Shown here: piece by piece, positions 1 through 8,460 of the stretch
How positions within the stretch are numbered: position 1 is the first letter of the stretch
Layout: each line of letters starts with the position of its first letter
NCBI GenBank assembly: GCA_903873735.1
Contig: CAIQPO010000069.1
Coordinates: 1-15,865 of the forward strand
Source: Candidatus Collierbacteria bacterium
GTDB taxonomy: Bacteria > Patescibacteriota > Microgenomatia > UBA1400 > MFAQ01
DNA length: 15,865 bases
Direction of reading: 5' to 3'
The notes under the pieces: model-generated
What the model was told of the DNA's origin: nothing
The model's database searches: none
The model's input: the letters and a program-made list of their open reading frames with translations, nothing else
Made by a program: the position numbers and the translations under genes

Positions 1-23
1 AGTAATATATGTTACAAAATTTG

Positions 24-1193
24 TCAAGAGTTGGTATTTAGATATATGTTTTTAAGATTAGAAATTTGTTTGAGAAGAATCGTATTTAAGCTGAGAATGA
101 TGACGAAGATTAAAATAAGTGAACCTCCTCCCAAGAATATTCCACCCATAATTGCAACAATGGCGGCGCCGGTAATTGTAACAATATTATCCATTGCTAC
201 CCCTACAATGGCATCGCCAATGCGACCGTTTTGATTTACTGAGAAGTTATGGACAACAATCATCTCTCCGAGACAGCCTATTAATCCAGCTAGTATACCT
301 GCGACAACAAATGGGGTGTTGGTGATTATTGAAAATACTTCGATTGATTTAACCATTGACTCGGCTGTGAACAGAATGGTGGCTCCTGCAATTAATAGAC
401 TAAACCAGGTGATAATTAGAGGTGTATGAAGTAACACTTCCTCTTGTTTTTTTGCCTCTTCTGAACCAGGACCTGGTCTATGCGCTTTTCTAAATGTGTA
501 GAGGGTGGCAATTGAGATAAAAAGTATGAGGTAGCCAAGAGGTGAGGATAGTTGGTAGAGATCCTCTGAGATACCAGGTGGTGGGGAGGCGACTTTTCCG
601 AATATTACCATAGAACAAGCTACTATGGCTGTAAGAATAGTGAGGGCGACTAATACACTTTGAGAGGTCTCAATTTCTGCAAATGCTGGTTTACGCTTAT
701 GTTGTTTTATGGGAAGGATCCAGCCACCTGCTGGAATATATGGGAACATCAGAATCTTCTTATTTTTTGTGTCTGCAAGATTTTGTCGGTAAATACACCA
801 GGCTGCGTGTCCAATATTGTATATATTTGAGCCAAAAGTGGTTGCGGCTGCGATGATAGCGTAGTTTATGGCTCTTTCATAATCGGTGTGCCTTAAATTC
901 AAACTGACAAAGGCAGCGGTCACACCCAGTATCATATCGGGAAAGGCAGTTCCTAAAGATTGGAGAAGGCCGCCTGCAAGTTTGGTTTTTTCACTTAAAA
1001 CTTCGGTTGACTCCTCGATTATTTCAGCAGATTTTTTTAAGCTAAAGAGAGCACCGATTGAAAGGATAGCGATAAGAGCAATAATTTTAATTGCAAGGTT
1101 CTCTGATTCGAGGAAGTGTAATAATCCAAATCTAAGAAATATTGCAGAACTTAAGAGGATTAACAGTTTCCCTATTATTTTTTTTGCTTTCAT
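24..1193 (-). CDS. Na+/Ca2+ exchanger-like membrane antiporter (CaCA superfamily)
   Basis: A 389-residue polytopic membrane protein with about ten hydrophobic segments and a hydrophilic middle loop (about residues 235-255). It has the two-repeat layout of the cation/Ca2+ exchanger superfamily. Repeat alpha-1 lies near residues 73-128, with GTAFPDMILG (81-90) in place of the family's GTSxPE motif and GSNIYNIG at 121-128. Repeat alpha-2 lies near 298-341, with GCLGEMIV (306-313) and GDAIVGVAMDNI (326-337). The acidic residues expected in the ion site are D86 and E310. The likely role is sodium- or proton-driven cation exchange at the cytoplasmic membrane; the ion is not readable from sequence. 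The start lies 5 bases after the radA stop codon on the same strand, so it is probably co-transcribed with radA. No clear SD precedes it, only ACAAAAG. The family call is good; the substrate is open. Confidence 0.8.
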   Translation of the reverse strand: MKAKKIIGKLLILLSSAIFLRFGLLHFLESENLAIKIIALIAILSIGALFSLKKSAEIIEESTEVLSEKTKLAGGLLQSLGTAFPDMILGVTAAFVSLNLRHTDYERAINYAIIAAATTFGSNIYNIGHAAWCIYRQNLADTKNKKILMFPYIPAGGWILPIKQHKRKPAFAEIETSQSVLVALTILTAIVACSMVIFGKVASPPPGISEDLYQLSSPLGYLILFISIATLYTFRKAHRPGPGSEEAKKQEEVLLHTPLIITWFSLLIAGATILFTAESMVKSIEVFSIITNTPFVVAGILAGLIGCLGEMIVVHNFSVNQNGRIGDAIVGVAMDNIVTITGAAIVAIMGGIFLGGGSLILIFVIILSLNTILLKQISNLKNIYLNTNS

Positions 1194-1199
1194 CTTTTG

Positions 1200-2504
1200 T
1201 TAATTTTTTCTGATAAAAATCTCTTTCAGATGATGGTGTGAGAGAGGGCTAATGAGATTGTTGTAACCTAAAACCTTAGCTTCTTTGACGACTTTGTCTT
1301 GGAGCTTGACCCTTCTAATTTCTCCCAGCAATCCTAGTTCGCCAAAGGCGACGGTTCCCGGAGGGAGAGGAGTATTTTTATGGGAGGAAATTATGGCAAG
1401 GGCAATAGCTAAATCAGCACCAGGGTCTTTAATATCAATACCGCCAGTGACATTTACAAAAACATCTTGAGTATTTAGGGGAGTTTTGGTGTGTTTGGTG
1501 ACGATAGCACAGACAAGCTGTAGCCTAGAGGAGGATATTCCTTTGGCTACTCTTCTGGGAACAGGAATAGCTGATGGTACAACAAGGGCTTGCACCTCAA
1601 CAGTAAGTGGTCGGGTACCTTCTGAAATCATAGTGAGACATGAACCAGGTCCGTCAATTCTTCCTTCAAGGAGAATGGCTGATGGATCTGGTACTTCTTC
1701 AAGTCCTTTACTAGTCATTCTAAAAATACCTGTTTCGTCTGTAGGGCCAAATCGATTCTTTATAGTGTGTAGAAGTCTAAGCTCATAGGATCTGTCACCT
1801 GACAGTTCGGTAACAACATCGACCATGTGTTCTAGGAGTTTTGGTCCAGCAATAGAACCTTCTTTGGTGACATGACCTACGATAATGGTGGTAAGAGATG
1901 AATTTTTAGTGTTTTTGATAATCAAATTGGCAGAGTCTCTTATCTGACTAGGCGAACCAGCTGAAGTGGGATTGGTTTCGGTGTAGACAGATTGTATAGA
2001 GTCGATAATTAAAAGTGCGTTGCTGGTTGTTTTTAGAGATCTAAAAATGGAGTCAATTTCAGATGAGTTAATTAGATTTATGTCTTTGGCTTTTTGGTCT
2101 AGCCGTTTAAGTCTTGCGTTTACTTGGGAAGGACTTTCTTCAGAGCAAACATAGAAAACTTCGTTTGGAAATTTACTTGCAAGCTGTGATAGTAGAGTAG
2201 ACTTGCCGATTCCTGGTTGTCCGGCAATAAGATAGACGCCATTGGGTGTAAGTCCGCCGCCTAGTACTCTATCTAGTTCTCCTATATTGGTAGTAATGGG
2301 TTGATCTGATGAGTGTTTGTTTATTGTGGCTGCTTGAATAATTTCAGCTTTAGCAGTTGATGAGCTACCTTTTTTACCTACTCTTGTAACCGACTCTGAT
2401 TCTGTAAGAGTATTCCATTCCTTGCAAGCAGGACACTGTCCTGCCCACTTGGCAAATTCGTTGCCACACTGGGTGCAGAAAAAAATTGTTGAGGATTTTG
2501 GCAT
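1200..2504 (-). CDS. radA: DNA repair protein RadA (Sms)
   Basis: A 434-residue RadA/Sms, close to the family's usual 450 or so. An N-terminal C4 zinc finger uses C10, C13, C24 and C27. A RecA-like ATPase core follows, with Walker A GQPGIGKST at 95-103, Walker B LLIIDS at 164-169 and the RadA signature KNRFG at 249-253. The C-terminal third is the Lon-protease-like domain, including VNVTGGI and DPGADLAIALAI. RadA is a DnaB-type branch-migration helicase that helps RecA during recombinational repair. The zinc finger begins within ten residues of the ATG, so the start is firm, yet there is no SD. A near-consensus promoter ends only 10 bases before the ATG, which suggests a leaderless message. 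The exchanger gene follows directly downstream. Confidence 0.97.
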   Translation of the reverse strand: MPKSSTIFFCTQCGNEFAKWAGQCPACKEWNTLTESESVTRVGKKGSSSTAKAEIIQAATINKHSSDQPITTNIGELDRVLGGGLTPNGVYLIAGQPGIGKSTLLSQLASKFPNEVFYVCSEESPSQVNARLKRLDQKAKDINLINSSEIDSIFRSLKTTSNALLIIDSIQSVYTETNPTSAGSPSQIRDSANLIIKNTKNSSLTTIIVGHVTKEGSIAGPKLLEHMVDVVTELSGDRSYELRLLHTIKNRFGPTDETGIFRMTSKGLEEVPDPSAILLEGRIDGPGSCLTMISEGTRPLTVEVQALVVPSAIPVPRRVAKGISSSRLQLVCAIVTKHTKTPLNTQDVFVNVTGGIDIKDPGADLAIALAIISSHKNTPLPPGTVAFGELGLLGEIRRVKLQDKVVKEAKVLGYNNLISPLSHHHLKEIFIRKN

Positions 2505-2514
2505 GCTGTTACTG

Positions 2515-2542
2515 ATTATATCTGCTTGGATCCAAAACCCAA
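2515..2542 (-). promoter_or_regulatory. radA promoter, leaderless type
   Basis: On the minus strand, TTGGGT (2537-2542), a 16-base spacer and a perfect TATAAT (2515-2520). The -10 box ends 10 bases before the radA ATG. Transcription starting 6-8 bases past the box would leave a leader of about 2-4 bases, too short for an SD. Confidence 0.7.
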
Positions 2543-2625
2543 TTCTCAGTTAACCCTAGTGGGGGTATATTTCGATTTTTTTGTGGCTATTTTATATATG
2601 GGTTATTTATTAAATTCTATATAGG

Positions 2626-2654
2626 TTGAATAACTTGACAGATTATGTTATATT
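2626..2654 (+). promoter_or_regulatory. Possible promoter of a small plus-strand unit
   Basis: TTGAAT (2626-2631), a 17-base spacer and TATATT (2649-2654). It lies in the gap behind radA, reading away from it. A short open frame and a weak hairpin with a T-run (2819-2843) follow, which would give a transcript of about 180 bases. Confidence 0.4.
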
Positions 2655-2688
2655 ACCCTTAGGATCAAGAAAATTAATTAAACTGCCT

Positions 2689-2829
2689 ATGATTAATTTG
2701 CTTAACAAGCTAATACAAAACAGAAAGAGAGCATTAAGAATGTCTAGAAACCAGAAAAAAGTGGTTTCTTCTGTGCAAATTCAAAAGATGGGAAAGATGG
2801 GTCAGCAGTTGATTATTTTAAGTCGCTGA
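2689..2829 (+). CDS. Possible 46-residue basic peptide
   Basis: A short open frame from ATG 2689 to TGA 2829. It encodes a Lys/Arg-rich peptide (starting MINLLNKLIQNRKRALRMSR) with no recognised domain. The frame stays open upstream to a TTG at 2626, but that TTG is part of a likely -35 box, so it cannot be the start of the same transcript. Neither ATG 2689 nor the later ATG 2740 has an SD. In support, it sits between a plausible promoter and a weak hairpin with a T-run. Against it, the composition is simply AT-rich and no family is recognised. It may be a real small protein, or the region may be an untranslated RNA. Confidence 0.25.
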   Translation: MINLLNKLIQNRKRALRMSRNQKKVVSSVQIQKMGKMGQQLIILSR

Positions 2830-2843
2830 TCACTTAGTTTTTT
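2819..2843 (+). terminator. Weak hairpin plus T-run
   Basis: TAAGT (2819-2823) pairs with ACTTA (2832-2836), followed closely by six Ts (2838-2843). The stem is only 5 bp, so this is a weak call. It would end the small unit that starts near 2661. Confidence 0.35.
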
Positions 2844-2874
2844 GACTATTGTTACTTAAAAATTTATTTTGGCT

Positions 2875-3080
2875 TTGACATCATAGAAAAAGAGCATTAC
2901 TACCGTAGCCTAACTCGAATAGCAATGCTCTTATCTGATGGTCACTGTCAGGACAGATGACAATAACCACTATCAGAATACAACTGACCTGTGGCAGTGT
3001 CAACTGTAACAAAAGGCCTCAAGATGGGAATGGTTGTCAGTTGGGCAGGCAGGCAGCCGTTCCCGTTTTGGGGCTTTTTT
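2875..3080 (+). ncRNA. Candidate structured small RNA
   Basis: No gene is visible here, but the plus strand is densely self-complementary. TTGACA (2875-2880) with TACTAC 17 bases later may be its promoter, although the -10 is poor and overlaps the first hairpin. Hairpin 1: AAGAGCATT (2890-2898) pairs with AATGCTCTT (2924-2932), 9 bp. Hairpin 2: TCTGAT (2934-2939) pairs with ATCAGA (2972-2977), enclosing a stem with GTCACTGT (2941-2948), a CAGG loop and ACAGATGAC (2953-2961). CAACTGAC (2981-2988) is complementary to GTCAGTTG (3036-3043) inside the loop of the final hairpin, which would make a pseudoknot. The last element is a long hairpin ending in a T-run. The class is not recognised: I saw no tmRNA, SRP or RNase P signatures. 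It could instead be only terminator and junk; the stacked stems make RNA the better guess. Confidence 0.4.
3011..3080. terminator. Long bidirectional terminator
   Basis: An outer helix pairs AAAAGGCCTCAA (3011-3022) with TTGGGGCTTTTT (3068-3079), 12 pairs including two G-U on the plus strand. An inner helix pairs GGGAATGG (3026-3033) with CCGTTCCC (3057-3064). The plus strand ends in TTTTTT; the minus strand reads GGCCTTTTGTT after the stem. It can therefore stop the glycosyltransferase operon, which ends at 3085, and any plus-strand RNA from the 2626-3010 gap. Confidence 0.75.
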
Positions 3081-3084
3081 GTGC

Positions 3085-6000
3085 CTATTTTTTCTTTTTT
3101 TGGAGCTTTTGGAAAACGGTTTTGATTATTTTAATGGAGAATAAAAAGACTAGAATTGTTAGGAAAATCAAGATGGCAATGAAGCCAAGATACTGTAAGT
3201 ACTGCGGTGTATAGACTATCAGAATATTATGTTTCCCCGGGGTGACTTGCCAGGAATTAAACCACTCTGTACCGGTGTGGTAGGTGGAGAGTGGAGAGGC
3301 TTTTAAGGCAATATAAGGAGCGAGGATGACTTGGGTAATGAGGTCTTTGGATAGATAGTCGTCGTCGATTTTGAAAGCCTGCCAATAGGGCGAATATGAT
3401 TGGTAAAGGTTTAATAATTTTGGAGCATTGCTTTCAGTGGTGACTGTGTAAAGGTGAGGGATTTTATGCTGGCTTTTAGAGGGTTTTTCTTGATTGGGAT
3501 TGTCTGATGAAGAAATGGTAATCTGTTGAAGAAAATTTAGGGGGAAGGGATTGATGGCGATGCTATTAAGGTTGGTGATGGTGGGGATGTTACCTATTGA
3601 TTGATTAAAGAGGTGAAGGGAATAACCAGGATCCTCTTGGTTGTTGGTAATTGGTTGGATTAGTGATTGAGAGCTGGTTGAATTTATCAACCTTTCATAA
3701 ATATCGCATCGACTAGTGGTGTGGTTTTCAAGGCAGACTGACATGGGGAGACCTGATTGTTTTTCAGCAGTGAAGGTAAGGATGTAACTTGATGAGTGAG
3801 GTAGATGTCTTAAATTTAGAAAGTCACAAGCTATGGCTTGGCGACTCTGATAATTAATACTTTTTTCGGTTGTTTTTTTATTGAATTCTCCTCGATTAAA
3901 TTGGTCGCAGTTTCTTATTTCTGGTAAGAGTTGATTTCTGTTTGGAAGCTGGTAGATATTGTAGTTTGAGTCTATTAGTGGCAGTGAGATGCTTAGCTTT
4001 GTTTGACCTTTTTCGGTGTTGAAGAATGAAGATGAAATATGAGGAATTGAGCTAAGGGTTTGGTAGATGATAGGGTGGAAGTAGAGTCGGACATCGGAGT
4101 AGTCAATTTGTTGGGGGTGGGTGGAGTTGTTGGCTTCTAGAATGAGGTTTACTTTTTGAGGATCGCTGGTAGTGGATGAAAAAATCCTAACTCGTTTTGG
4201 TTCTTTAGTGGGATCTATTGGCTGGGTCATGTCTGACGCACCAAGATTTAGGTTAGAAATACTTATGTTGGCAGATGTTTGTGTGGGTGAAGAGTATGTG
4301 AATGAGACGGAGTAAGCACCTGTTTGGTATGAAACTGGAAGTGAAGCTGACAAGCATCCAACTACATCTGTTCCGATTAAGGTGATGGAGTTTTGAGAGT
4401 TTATTTTCTCAATTTTTCTATTGGGCTTGTTGGTAAAGCACTGGTAAGGGGTGGCAATTTGTAAGTCTGGGGTGATGTCTAGTTCTTCTGTTGAAGAGCC
4501 ATCGAAAAGCTTAACCTGAAAGTTTTCTTTGGTGGGAAGATAAGCTTCGGTTAATGGATAGTATCCTTCAAATTCATCCATTTCTGCGGGAAGTTGGATT
4601 TCATAGTATTCCTTATCGATTTGGATTATTAAGCTGTTGGAATTTTTGTCTAATGGTAATGTGACGAATTGGGGGCTGGGTATTTGCCGCTCAAGCTTAT
4701 CGTTTACTGTGATTTGAGGGATAATGGGCTCGATCTTTAGATTTAAATAACCATAAGCCTTTTGGTATGAAATACGGGTAGGAATTAATGACTCTGCTTG
4801 GGTAAACGAAGGAATAGAGATGGTTTGTAGGTCTTGGCTGTTGATAACTATAGAGGGAAGGGTAATCTGATTCTTGTCGGTGAGGAGATTGGTGTTTGGA
4901 CGAAGGGGTAGCGACTGGAAAGGTCTAATGTTTAAGCTGGGATTTTGTAGTGATAGGAAATTTGAAGAGAATTTATTTTCGTTTGTTTTATATAGAAAGA
5001 TCGAGTCAGAGAAATTTTTCTCCAGATTGTAGTCTGTTTTATTCTGGTTTAGGTGAGAAAGTAGGTCTTCATTTTTTAGGGTGTGATTGCCACTTGGGGA
5101 GATGACATGCAGATCTACCAAAATCCAGTCGACTTGGTGTTTTTTGAGGATTTCATCAAATCTATCCCAGTTGTTTGAGTATATGGCTTGGTTAATCTCT
5201 TGGTAGTAATCCTCTGACGTTTTTGACCACACATCAAAGGCGCGATCAAGGATTGGCTGTTCTATACCATACCAAAGGAATCCAGAGCCTCGATAACCCC
5301 AGTCGTAGTAAAGCCATCCCCAGAAATCATTTTGGGGGAAGTTAGCGATTCTTTGGTTTTTGTCTTGTGAGCTTAGATAGGAGAATAATTCTAGATACTC
5401 TCCAGGTAGCTGACGCCTCATTGTTGGAGAGAGAAAGTGACCGGAAAAGGCGGGGGACATAAAAATGACAATTGAGAAGCCAATGGTGAAGATAGTAAGT
5501 AAGTAGGCGAAACGTGAGTGGAGGATGGTAAATAGATCAAGAAGGAAAACTGATCCAATGGCAAAGAAATACGAGTAACAAAAGATTAGTGGGGTAGAAA
5601 ACTTAGTAAAAGGAGATCTAAAAAGCTCTCCAACAAGAGGGAGGCGCTGGTTGAGTAGAAGACCTCCGCCGGCAAGAAAGAATAGGCAAATTGCTGCTGT
5701 AAGAGTAATGAAGAGTGAATGGGTGAACTTCTTTTTAATTGAGTAGTAAAAGCCAGTAAGGATAACAGCAAAAAGAATGTAGCCAATGATGAGAATGGTG
5801 GGGTTTTCTAGATGAGATCTCCAAACTGAGAGCATGAAGTCGAATTTGTTGGTGCCTCCCGACAAATCAACGAAGTTAAACCAGAATCCTTTTAGCAAGG
5901 CTAGGTCAAAAATGTTTCCAAATTCAAGGTTTCTTAAATAGGTTTCGGGGGTAGAGACAGAATTTATCTTTGATAATTCACCCACTCGGCCGTTGGTTAG

Positions 6001-6789
6001 GACGAAAAATGCTACTGGAAGTAGCCAAAAAAGGTTTGCGAATAAAATTGCGATGCTAGAGATTAGGGTAACCTTGATCGATTTAAAGTTTAGTAGGTAA
6101 AAAGGGATGAGGACAAACCCAAAGACTACAAAGAGTGTTTCGATGTAGAAGCTGGGAGTTGCCAATATACTAAGGACGAATAATTTGAAGATCGAGTTAA
6201 GAGTGGGGTGGAGGTGAAATTGGGCAAGTGTGACGATTAGCCAGGGGAAAAAACCATAAAAATAAATGAAGGTTTCAAATGGGGTAAAAAAGGTTTGCAT
6301 GGTTCCAAGATTTAGAAGGTAGAAAAGACCGCCGAAAAAGGCAGCTGGCTGTGAGGTGAGTGAATTGAGTTTGCTTTTGAATACAAGCCGGTCAAGAAAA
6401 TAGTAGACTCCAAGTGGTCCAATAAGCATAGGAATGAGAGTTGAAAGATAGCGAATGAGATTGATGGGAACACTTATTTTGACAAGAAACAGTACAAAAA
6501 GCTGTCTGATGATGTCGGCGGCATGCCCCATACCTCCAAGAAGCCCAAGCGATTGATATTCCTGCCAAACTGCAGAAAGTGATCGCTTAAGATTCATTTC
6601 TGGATTAAATTCAGCCAGGAAGTTATCCCAGCCGATAAAGAAAGTGCCTTTTTCGTAGTTTAGAAGAAACAGGATAAGGGTGATAAGGATTAGAGAAAGA
6701 CTTGGCCAGTGTAGCCGTAGGAAGGAGGGGACTCCTCTAATCTGTTTTAGAGGAAAACGGTGCTTGAGTTTGGTAATATTTTTGGCCAC
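3085..6789 (-). CDS. Large membrane glycosyltransferase-like protein (GT-C / YfhO- or AftD-like)
   Basis: A 1234-residue protein. After a basic N-terminus, the first transmembrane helix (about 30-45) leads into an extracytoplasmic loop with GWDN (53-56) and acidic residues D55, E60 and E64. That matches the first-loop acidic motif of GT-C enzymes, which move sugars from polyprenyl-phosphate donors. About a dozen transmembrane helices fill the first 480 residues. A large beta-rich extracellular part follows, with an SYSPYWQAFKI segment near residue 1150 like the C-terminal SYxPGWxA motif of YfhO-type proteins. A final helix (about 1200-1222) ends in a Lys-rich tail. Translation probably begins at GTG 6787-6789, since a stop lies just upstream in frame; there is no SD. 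It is the last gene of the operon, 19 bases after the GT2. The donor and acceptor are unknown. Surface polysaccharide or glycoprotein building is the inference. Confidence 0.7.
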   Translation of the reverse strand: MAKNITKLKHRFPLKQIRGVPSFLRLHWPSLSLILITLILFLLNYEKGTFFIGWDNFLAEFNPEMNLKRSLSAVWQEYQSLGLLGGMGHAADIIRQLFVLFLVKISVPINLIRYLSTLIPMLIGPLGVYYFLDRLVFKSKLNSLTSQPAAFFGGLFYLLNLGTMQTFFTPFETFIYFYGFFPWLIVTLAQFHLHPTLNSIFKLFVLSILATPSFYIETLFVVFGFVLIPFYLLNFKSIKVTLISSIAILFANLFWLLPVAFFVLTNGRVGELSKINSVSTPETYLRNLEFGNIFDLALLKGFWFNFVDLSGGTNKFDFMLSVWRSHLENPTILIIGYILFAVILTGFYYSIKKKFTHSLFITLTAAICLFFLAGGGLLLNQRLPLVGELFRSPFTKFSTPLIFCYSYFFAIGSVFLLDLFTILHSRFAYLLTIFTIGFSIVIFMSPAFSGHFLSPTMRRQLPGEYLELFSYLSSQDKNQRIANFPQNDFWGWLYYDWGYRGSGFLWYGIEQPILDRAFDVWSKTSEDYYQEINQAIYSNNWDRFDEILKKHQVDWILVDLHVISPSGNHTLKNEDLLSHLNQNKTDYNLEKNFSDSIFLYKTNENKFSSNFLSLQNPSLNIRPFQSLPLRPNTNLLTDKNQITLPSIVINSQDLQTISIPSFTQAESLIPTRISYQKAYGYLNLKIEPIIPQITVNDKLERQIPSPQFVTLPLDKNSNSLIIQIDKEYYEIQLPAEMDEFEGYYPLTEAYLPTKENFQVKLFDGSSTEELDITPDLQIATPYQCFTNKPNRKIEKINSQNSITLIGTDVVGCLSASLPVSYQTGAYSVSFTYSSPTQTSANISISNLNLGASDMTQPIDPTKEPKRVRIFSSTTSDPQKVNLILEANNSTHPQQIDYSDVRLYFHPIIYQTLSSIPHISSSFFNTEKGQTKLSISLPLIDSNYNIYQLPNRNQLLPEIRNCDQFNRGEFNKKTTEKSINYQSRQAIACDFLNLRHLPHSSSYILTFTAEKQSGLPMSVCLENHTTSRCDIYERLINSTSSQSLIQPITNNQEDPGYSLHLFNQSIGNIPTITNLNSIAINPFPLNFLQQITISSSDNPNQEKPSKSQHKIPHLYTVTTESNAPKLLNLYQSYSPYWQAFKIDDDYLSKDLITQVILAPYIALKASPLSTYHTGTEWFNSWQVTPGKHNILIVYTPQYLQYLGFIAILIFLTILVFLFSIKIIKTVFQKLQKKKK

Positions 6790-6808
6790 AAATCAAGTTT
6801 ATCAGAGG

Positions 6809-7630
6809 TTAGTGAGACATGCCTCTAGTTAGCTTGTGGAGGGGGTAGATGAGTTTTTGGGGCAATATGAGTATGGCTATGGTTTGGGCGAGGACAATAA
6901 GAATTGATTTGAGTGAAGGACGGTATCCTTGATGCAAGATACCATCGAGTCTGGCCCGCCAGATTCTCCAGAAGGTGAATTTAGGTTTGGTGAGAGAAAT
7001 ATTTGTATTGTGCTCTCTATATTTAAGGGTGAATTGACTAAGGTTTGCGAGCTTGCCGTACTTGGCTGCAGAAAAGAATAATCCATAATCTTCAGCTGGT
7101 GAAAAATATTGATTGCCATAGAGAAAGTCATTGGGAAGAAGCTCTCTATTTATCATGACTGTAGGTTGTTGCATGGGGACAGTGCGGAAGAGCATTTCTA
7201 ATATTTGAGCATGCTTGGTGGGGAAGATTTTTTTACCTGTAATGAGACTATCTTTGTCGATTATGTGGCATTGACCACCAATTATTACGGTGTGGGGGTG
7301 TTTTCTTAGGTACTGGACTTGGAGCTTGAGTCTTTTGGGTAGCATGATGTCGTCGGCATCCATCCTGGCGATATATTTACCTGTGCTTTGGGCAACGGCG
7401 TAGTTGAAAGTGGGACTTACTCCAAGATTTTGAGGATTTTGGAAGACTTTAACCCAAGGGCGACCGGCAGAAAATTCTTTAAGAATCTTAAGGGAGTTGT
7501 CCTTTGAGCAGTCGTCGACGGCAATTAATTCAATTGGTCGATAAGTTTGAGCCTCGATACTTTCAAGGCACTGGGGAAGAAATGATTCGGCGTTGTAAAC
7601 AGGTAAGCAAATACTGACCAAAGGTCTCAT
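6809..7630 (-). CDS. Family 2 glycosyltransferase
   Basis: A 273-residue GT-A fold enzyme that transfers sugar from a nucleotide-sugar donor, acting at the inner face of the membrane. The N-terminus has the GT2 signature VSICLPVYNAESFL. VDDCSKD (about 38-44) is the nucleotide-binding motif and ARMDADD (about 88-94) holds the metal-binding DxD. The conserved NLGVS loop precedes it. A C-terminal hydrophobic stretch (SILIVLAQTIAILILP) probably ties it to the membrane. Its ATG overlaps the stop of the upstream gene in an ATGA, so the two are translationally coupled; no SD is needed or seen. It lies between a donor-lipid synthase-like gene and a giant GT-C-like protein, which suggests one pathway of surface glycan assembly. 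The sugar specificity cannot be told. Confidence 0.9.
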   Translation of the reverse strand: MRPLVSICLPVYNAESFLPQCLESIEAQTYRPIELIAVDDCSKDNSLKILKEFSAGRPWVKVFQNPQNLGVSPTFNYAVAQSTGKYIARMDADDIMLPKRLKLQVQYLRKHPHTVIIGGQCHIIDKDSLITGKKIFPTKHAQILEMLFRTVPMQQPTVMINRELLPNDFLYGNQYFSPAEDYGLFFSAAKYGKLANLSQFTLKYREHNTNISLTKPKFTFWRIWRARLDGILHQGYRPSLKSILIVLAQTIAILILPQKLIYPLHKLTRGMSH

Positions 7631-8400
7631 GAATACATATTATAGACAGTTGAGCCAAGGCCATAAATGATGCGGTATTTTCCAGAGAAATAGTTGTACC
7701 TTATTTGAATAAGCTCTTTGAAGGAATCTATGGCGTCTTTGAGGAGTTTTACTTTAGTATTGGTTTGGTCAGCCCAGACGACAGCTTTTTCAACGATATT
7801 AAAGCCTAGTTTGTGGGCGATAAAGAGAATTTCGGAGTCATAGCCCCACCTGTGGATTTTGGCTCTCTTGAAAATTTCTTGTCTAGCACCTGTTTTGAAA
7901 GCTTTGAAGCCACAAGTGAAGTCGGTAACATTGACTCCTAAGATTAGTCGAGAAAGGGCGGTAAAGACCTTACCCATGTTTTCTCTTATAAAGGGCTGGT
8001 GTTTGACGACTGTAGACTTTCCATTCTTTCTGGTGCCTATAACTACGTCAATGCCTGCCTTCATAAAAGGTATAAACTTATAGATTTCGGAAAGGGGTGT
8101 AGAAATATCAGCGTCTGTCAGAAGGGCGTAATCGGCACTTGAATCTAACATGCCTTTTCTGACAGCGAAACCTTTTCCTTGATTTCTTTTATAGCTAATT
8201 ACAGATTTAGGAAATTTGATCCTGGTGTGCCTGATTAGCTTCAAAGTAGAGTCCTTAGAACCATCATTTACAAATATAATCCTGTTAATCTTAAGAGGTG
8301 AAGGACATTTAAATGAGTTAAGGCTATCGAAGGTTCGGTTTAATCTTTTTTCCTCGTTGTAAACGGGGATTACTAGATCTATTGATATTAATTTTCTCAT
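7627..8400 (-). CDS. Polyprenyl-phosphate glucosyl/mannosyl transferase-like GT2 (Alg5/DPM-like)
   Basis: A 257-residue GT2 enzyme of the dolichyl-phosphate glucose/mannose synthase type. Motifs in order: IDLVIPVYNEEKRL at the N-terminus, FVNDGSKDST, RNQGKGFAVRKG, LLTDADISTPL (the DxD and the TPL stretch typical of this group), VIGTRK, then DFTCGFKAFK and RWGYDSEIL near the C-terminus. Enzymes of this kind load a hexose from a nucleotide donor onto a polyprenyl phosphate, making the lipid-linked donor used by GT-C enzymes. A GT-C-like protein is encoded two genes downstream, which fits. No transmembrane segments are evident. It is the first gene of the operon, with a near-perfect promoter 10 bases before the ATG and no SD, so a leaderless message is likely. 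Confidence 0.88.
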   Translation of the reverse strand: MRKLISIDLVIPVYNEEKRLNRTFDSLNSFKCPSPLKINRIIFVNDGSKDSTLKLIRHTRIKFPKSVISYKRNQGKGFAVRKGMLDSSADYALLTDADISTPLSEIYKFIPFMKAGIDVVIGTRKNGKSTVVKHQPFIRENMGKVFTALSRLILGVNVTDFTCGFKAFKTGARQEIFKRAKIHRWGYDSEILFIAHKLGFNIVEKAVVWADQTNTKVKLLKDAIDSFKELIQIRYNYFSGKYRIIYGLGSTVYNMYS

Positions 8401-8410
8401 GCTATCTCAT

Positions 8411-8439
8411 AATATATATGATAAGGATAGTTTTGTCAA
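8411..8439 (-). promoter_or_regulatory. Glycosyltransferase operon promoter, leaderless type
   Basis: On the minus strand, a perfect TTGACA (8434-8439), a 17-base spacer and TATATT (8411-8416). The -10 box ends 10 bases before the ATG, the same distance as at radA, and both genes have AGC directly before the ATG. A leader of about 3 bases is predicted. Confidence 0.8.
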
Positions 8440-8460
8440 GTGGTAGATGAAGAAGACAAT

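Noticed and set aside
2957..3214. Plus-strand open frame of 85 codons
   Set aside because: It runs through the bidirectional terminator and antisense to the 3' end of the GT-C-like gene; no SD and a composition set by the opposite strand.
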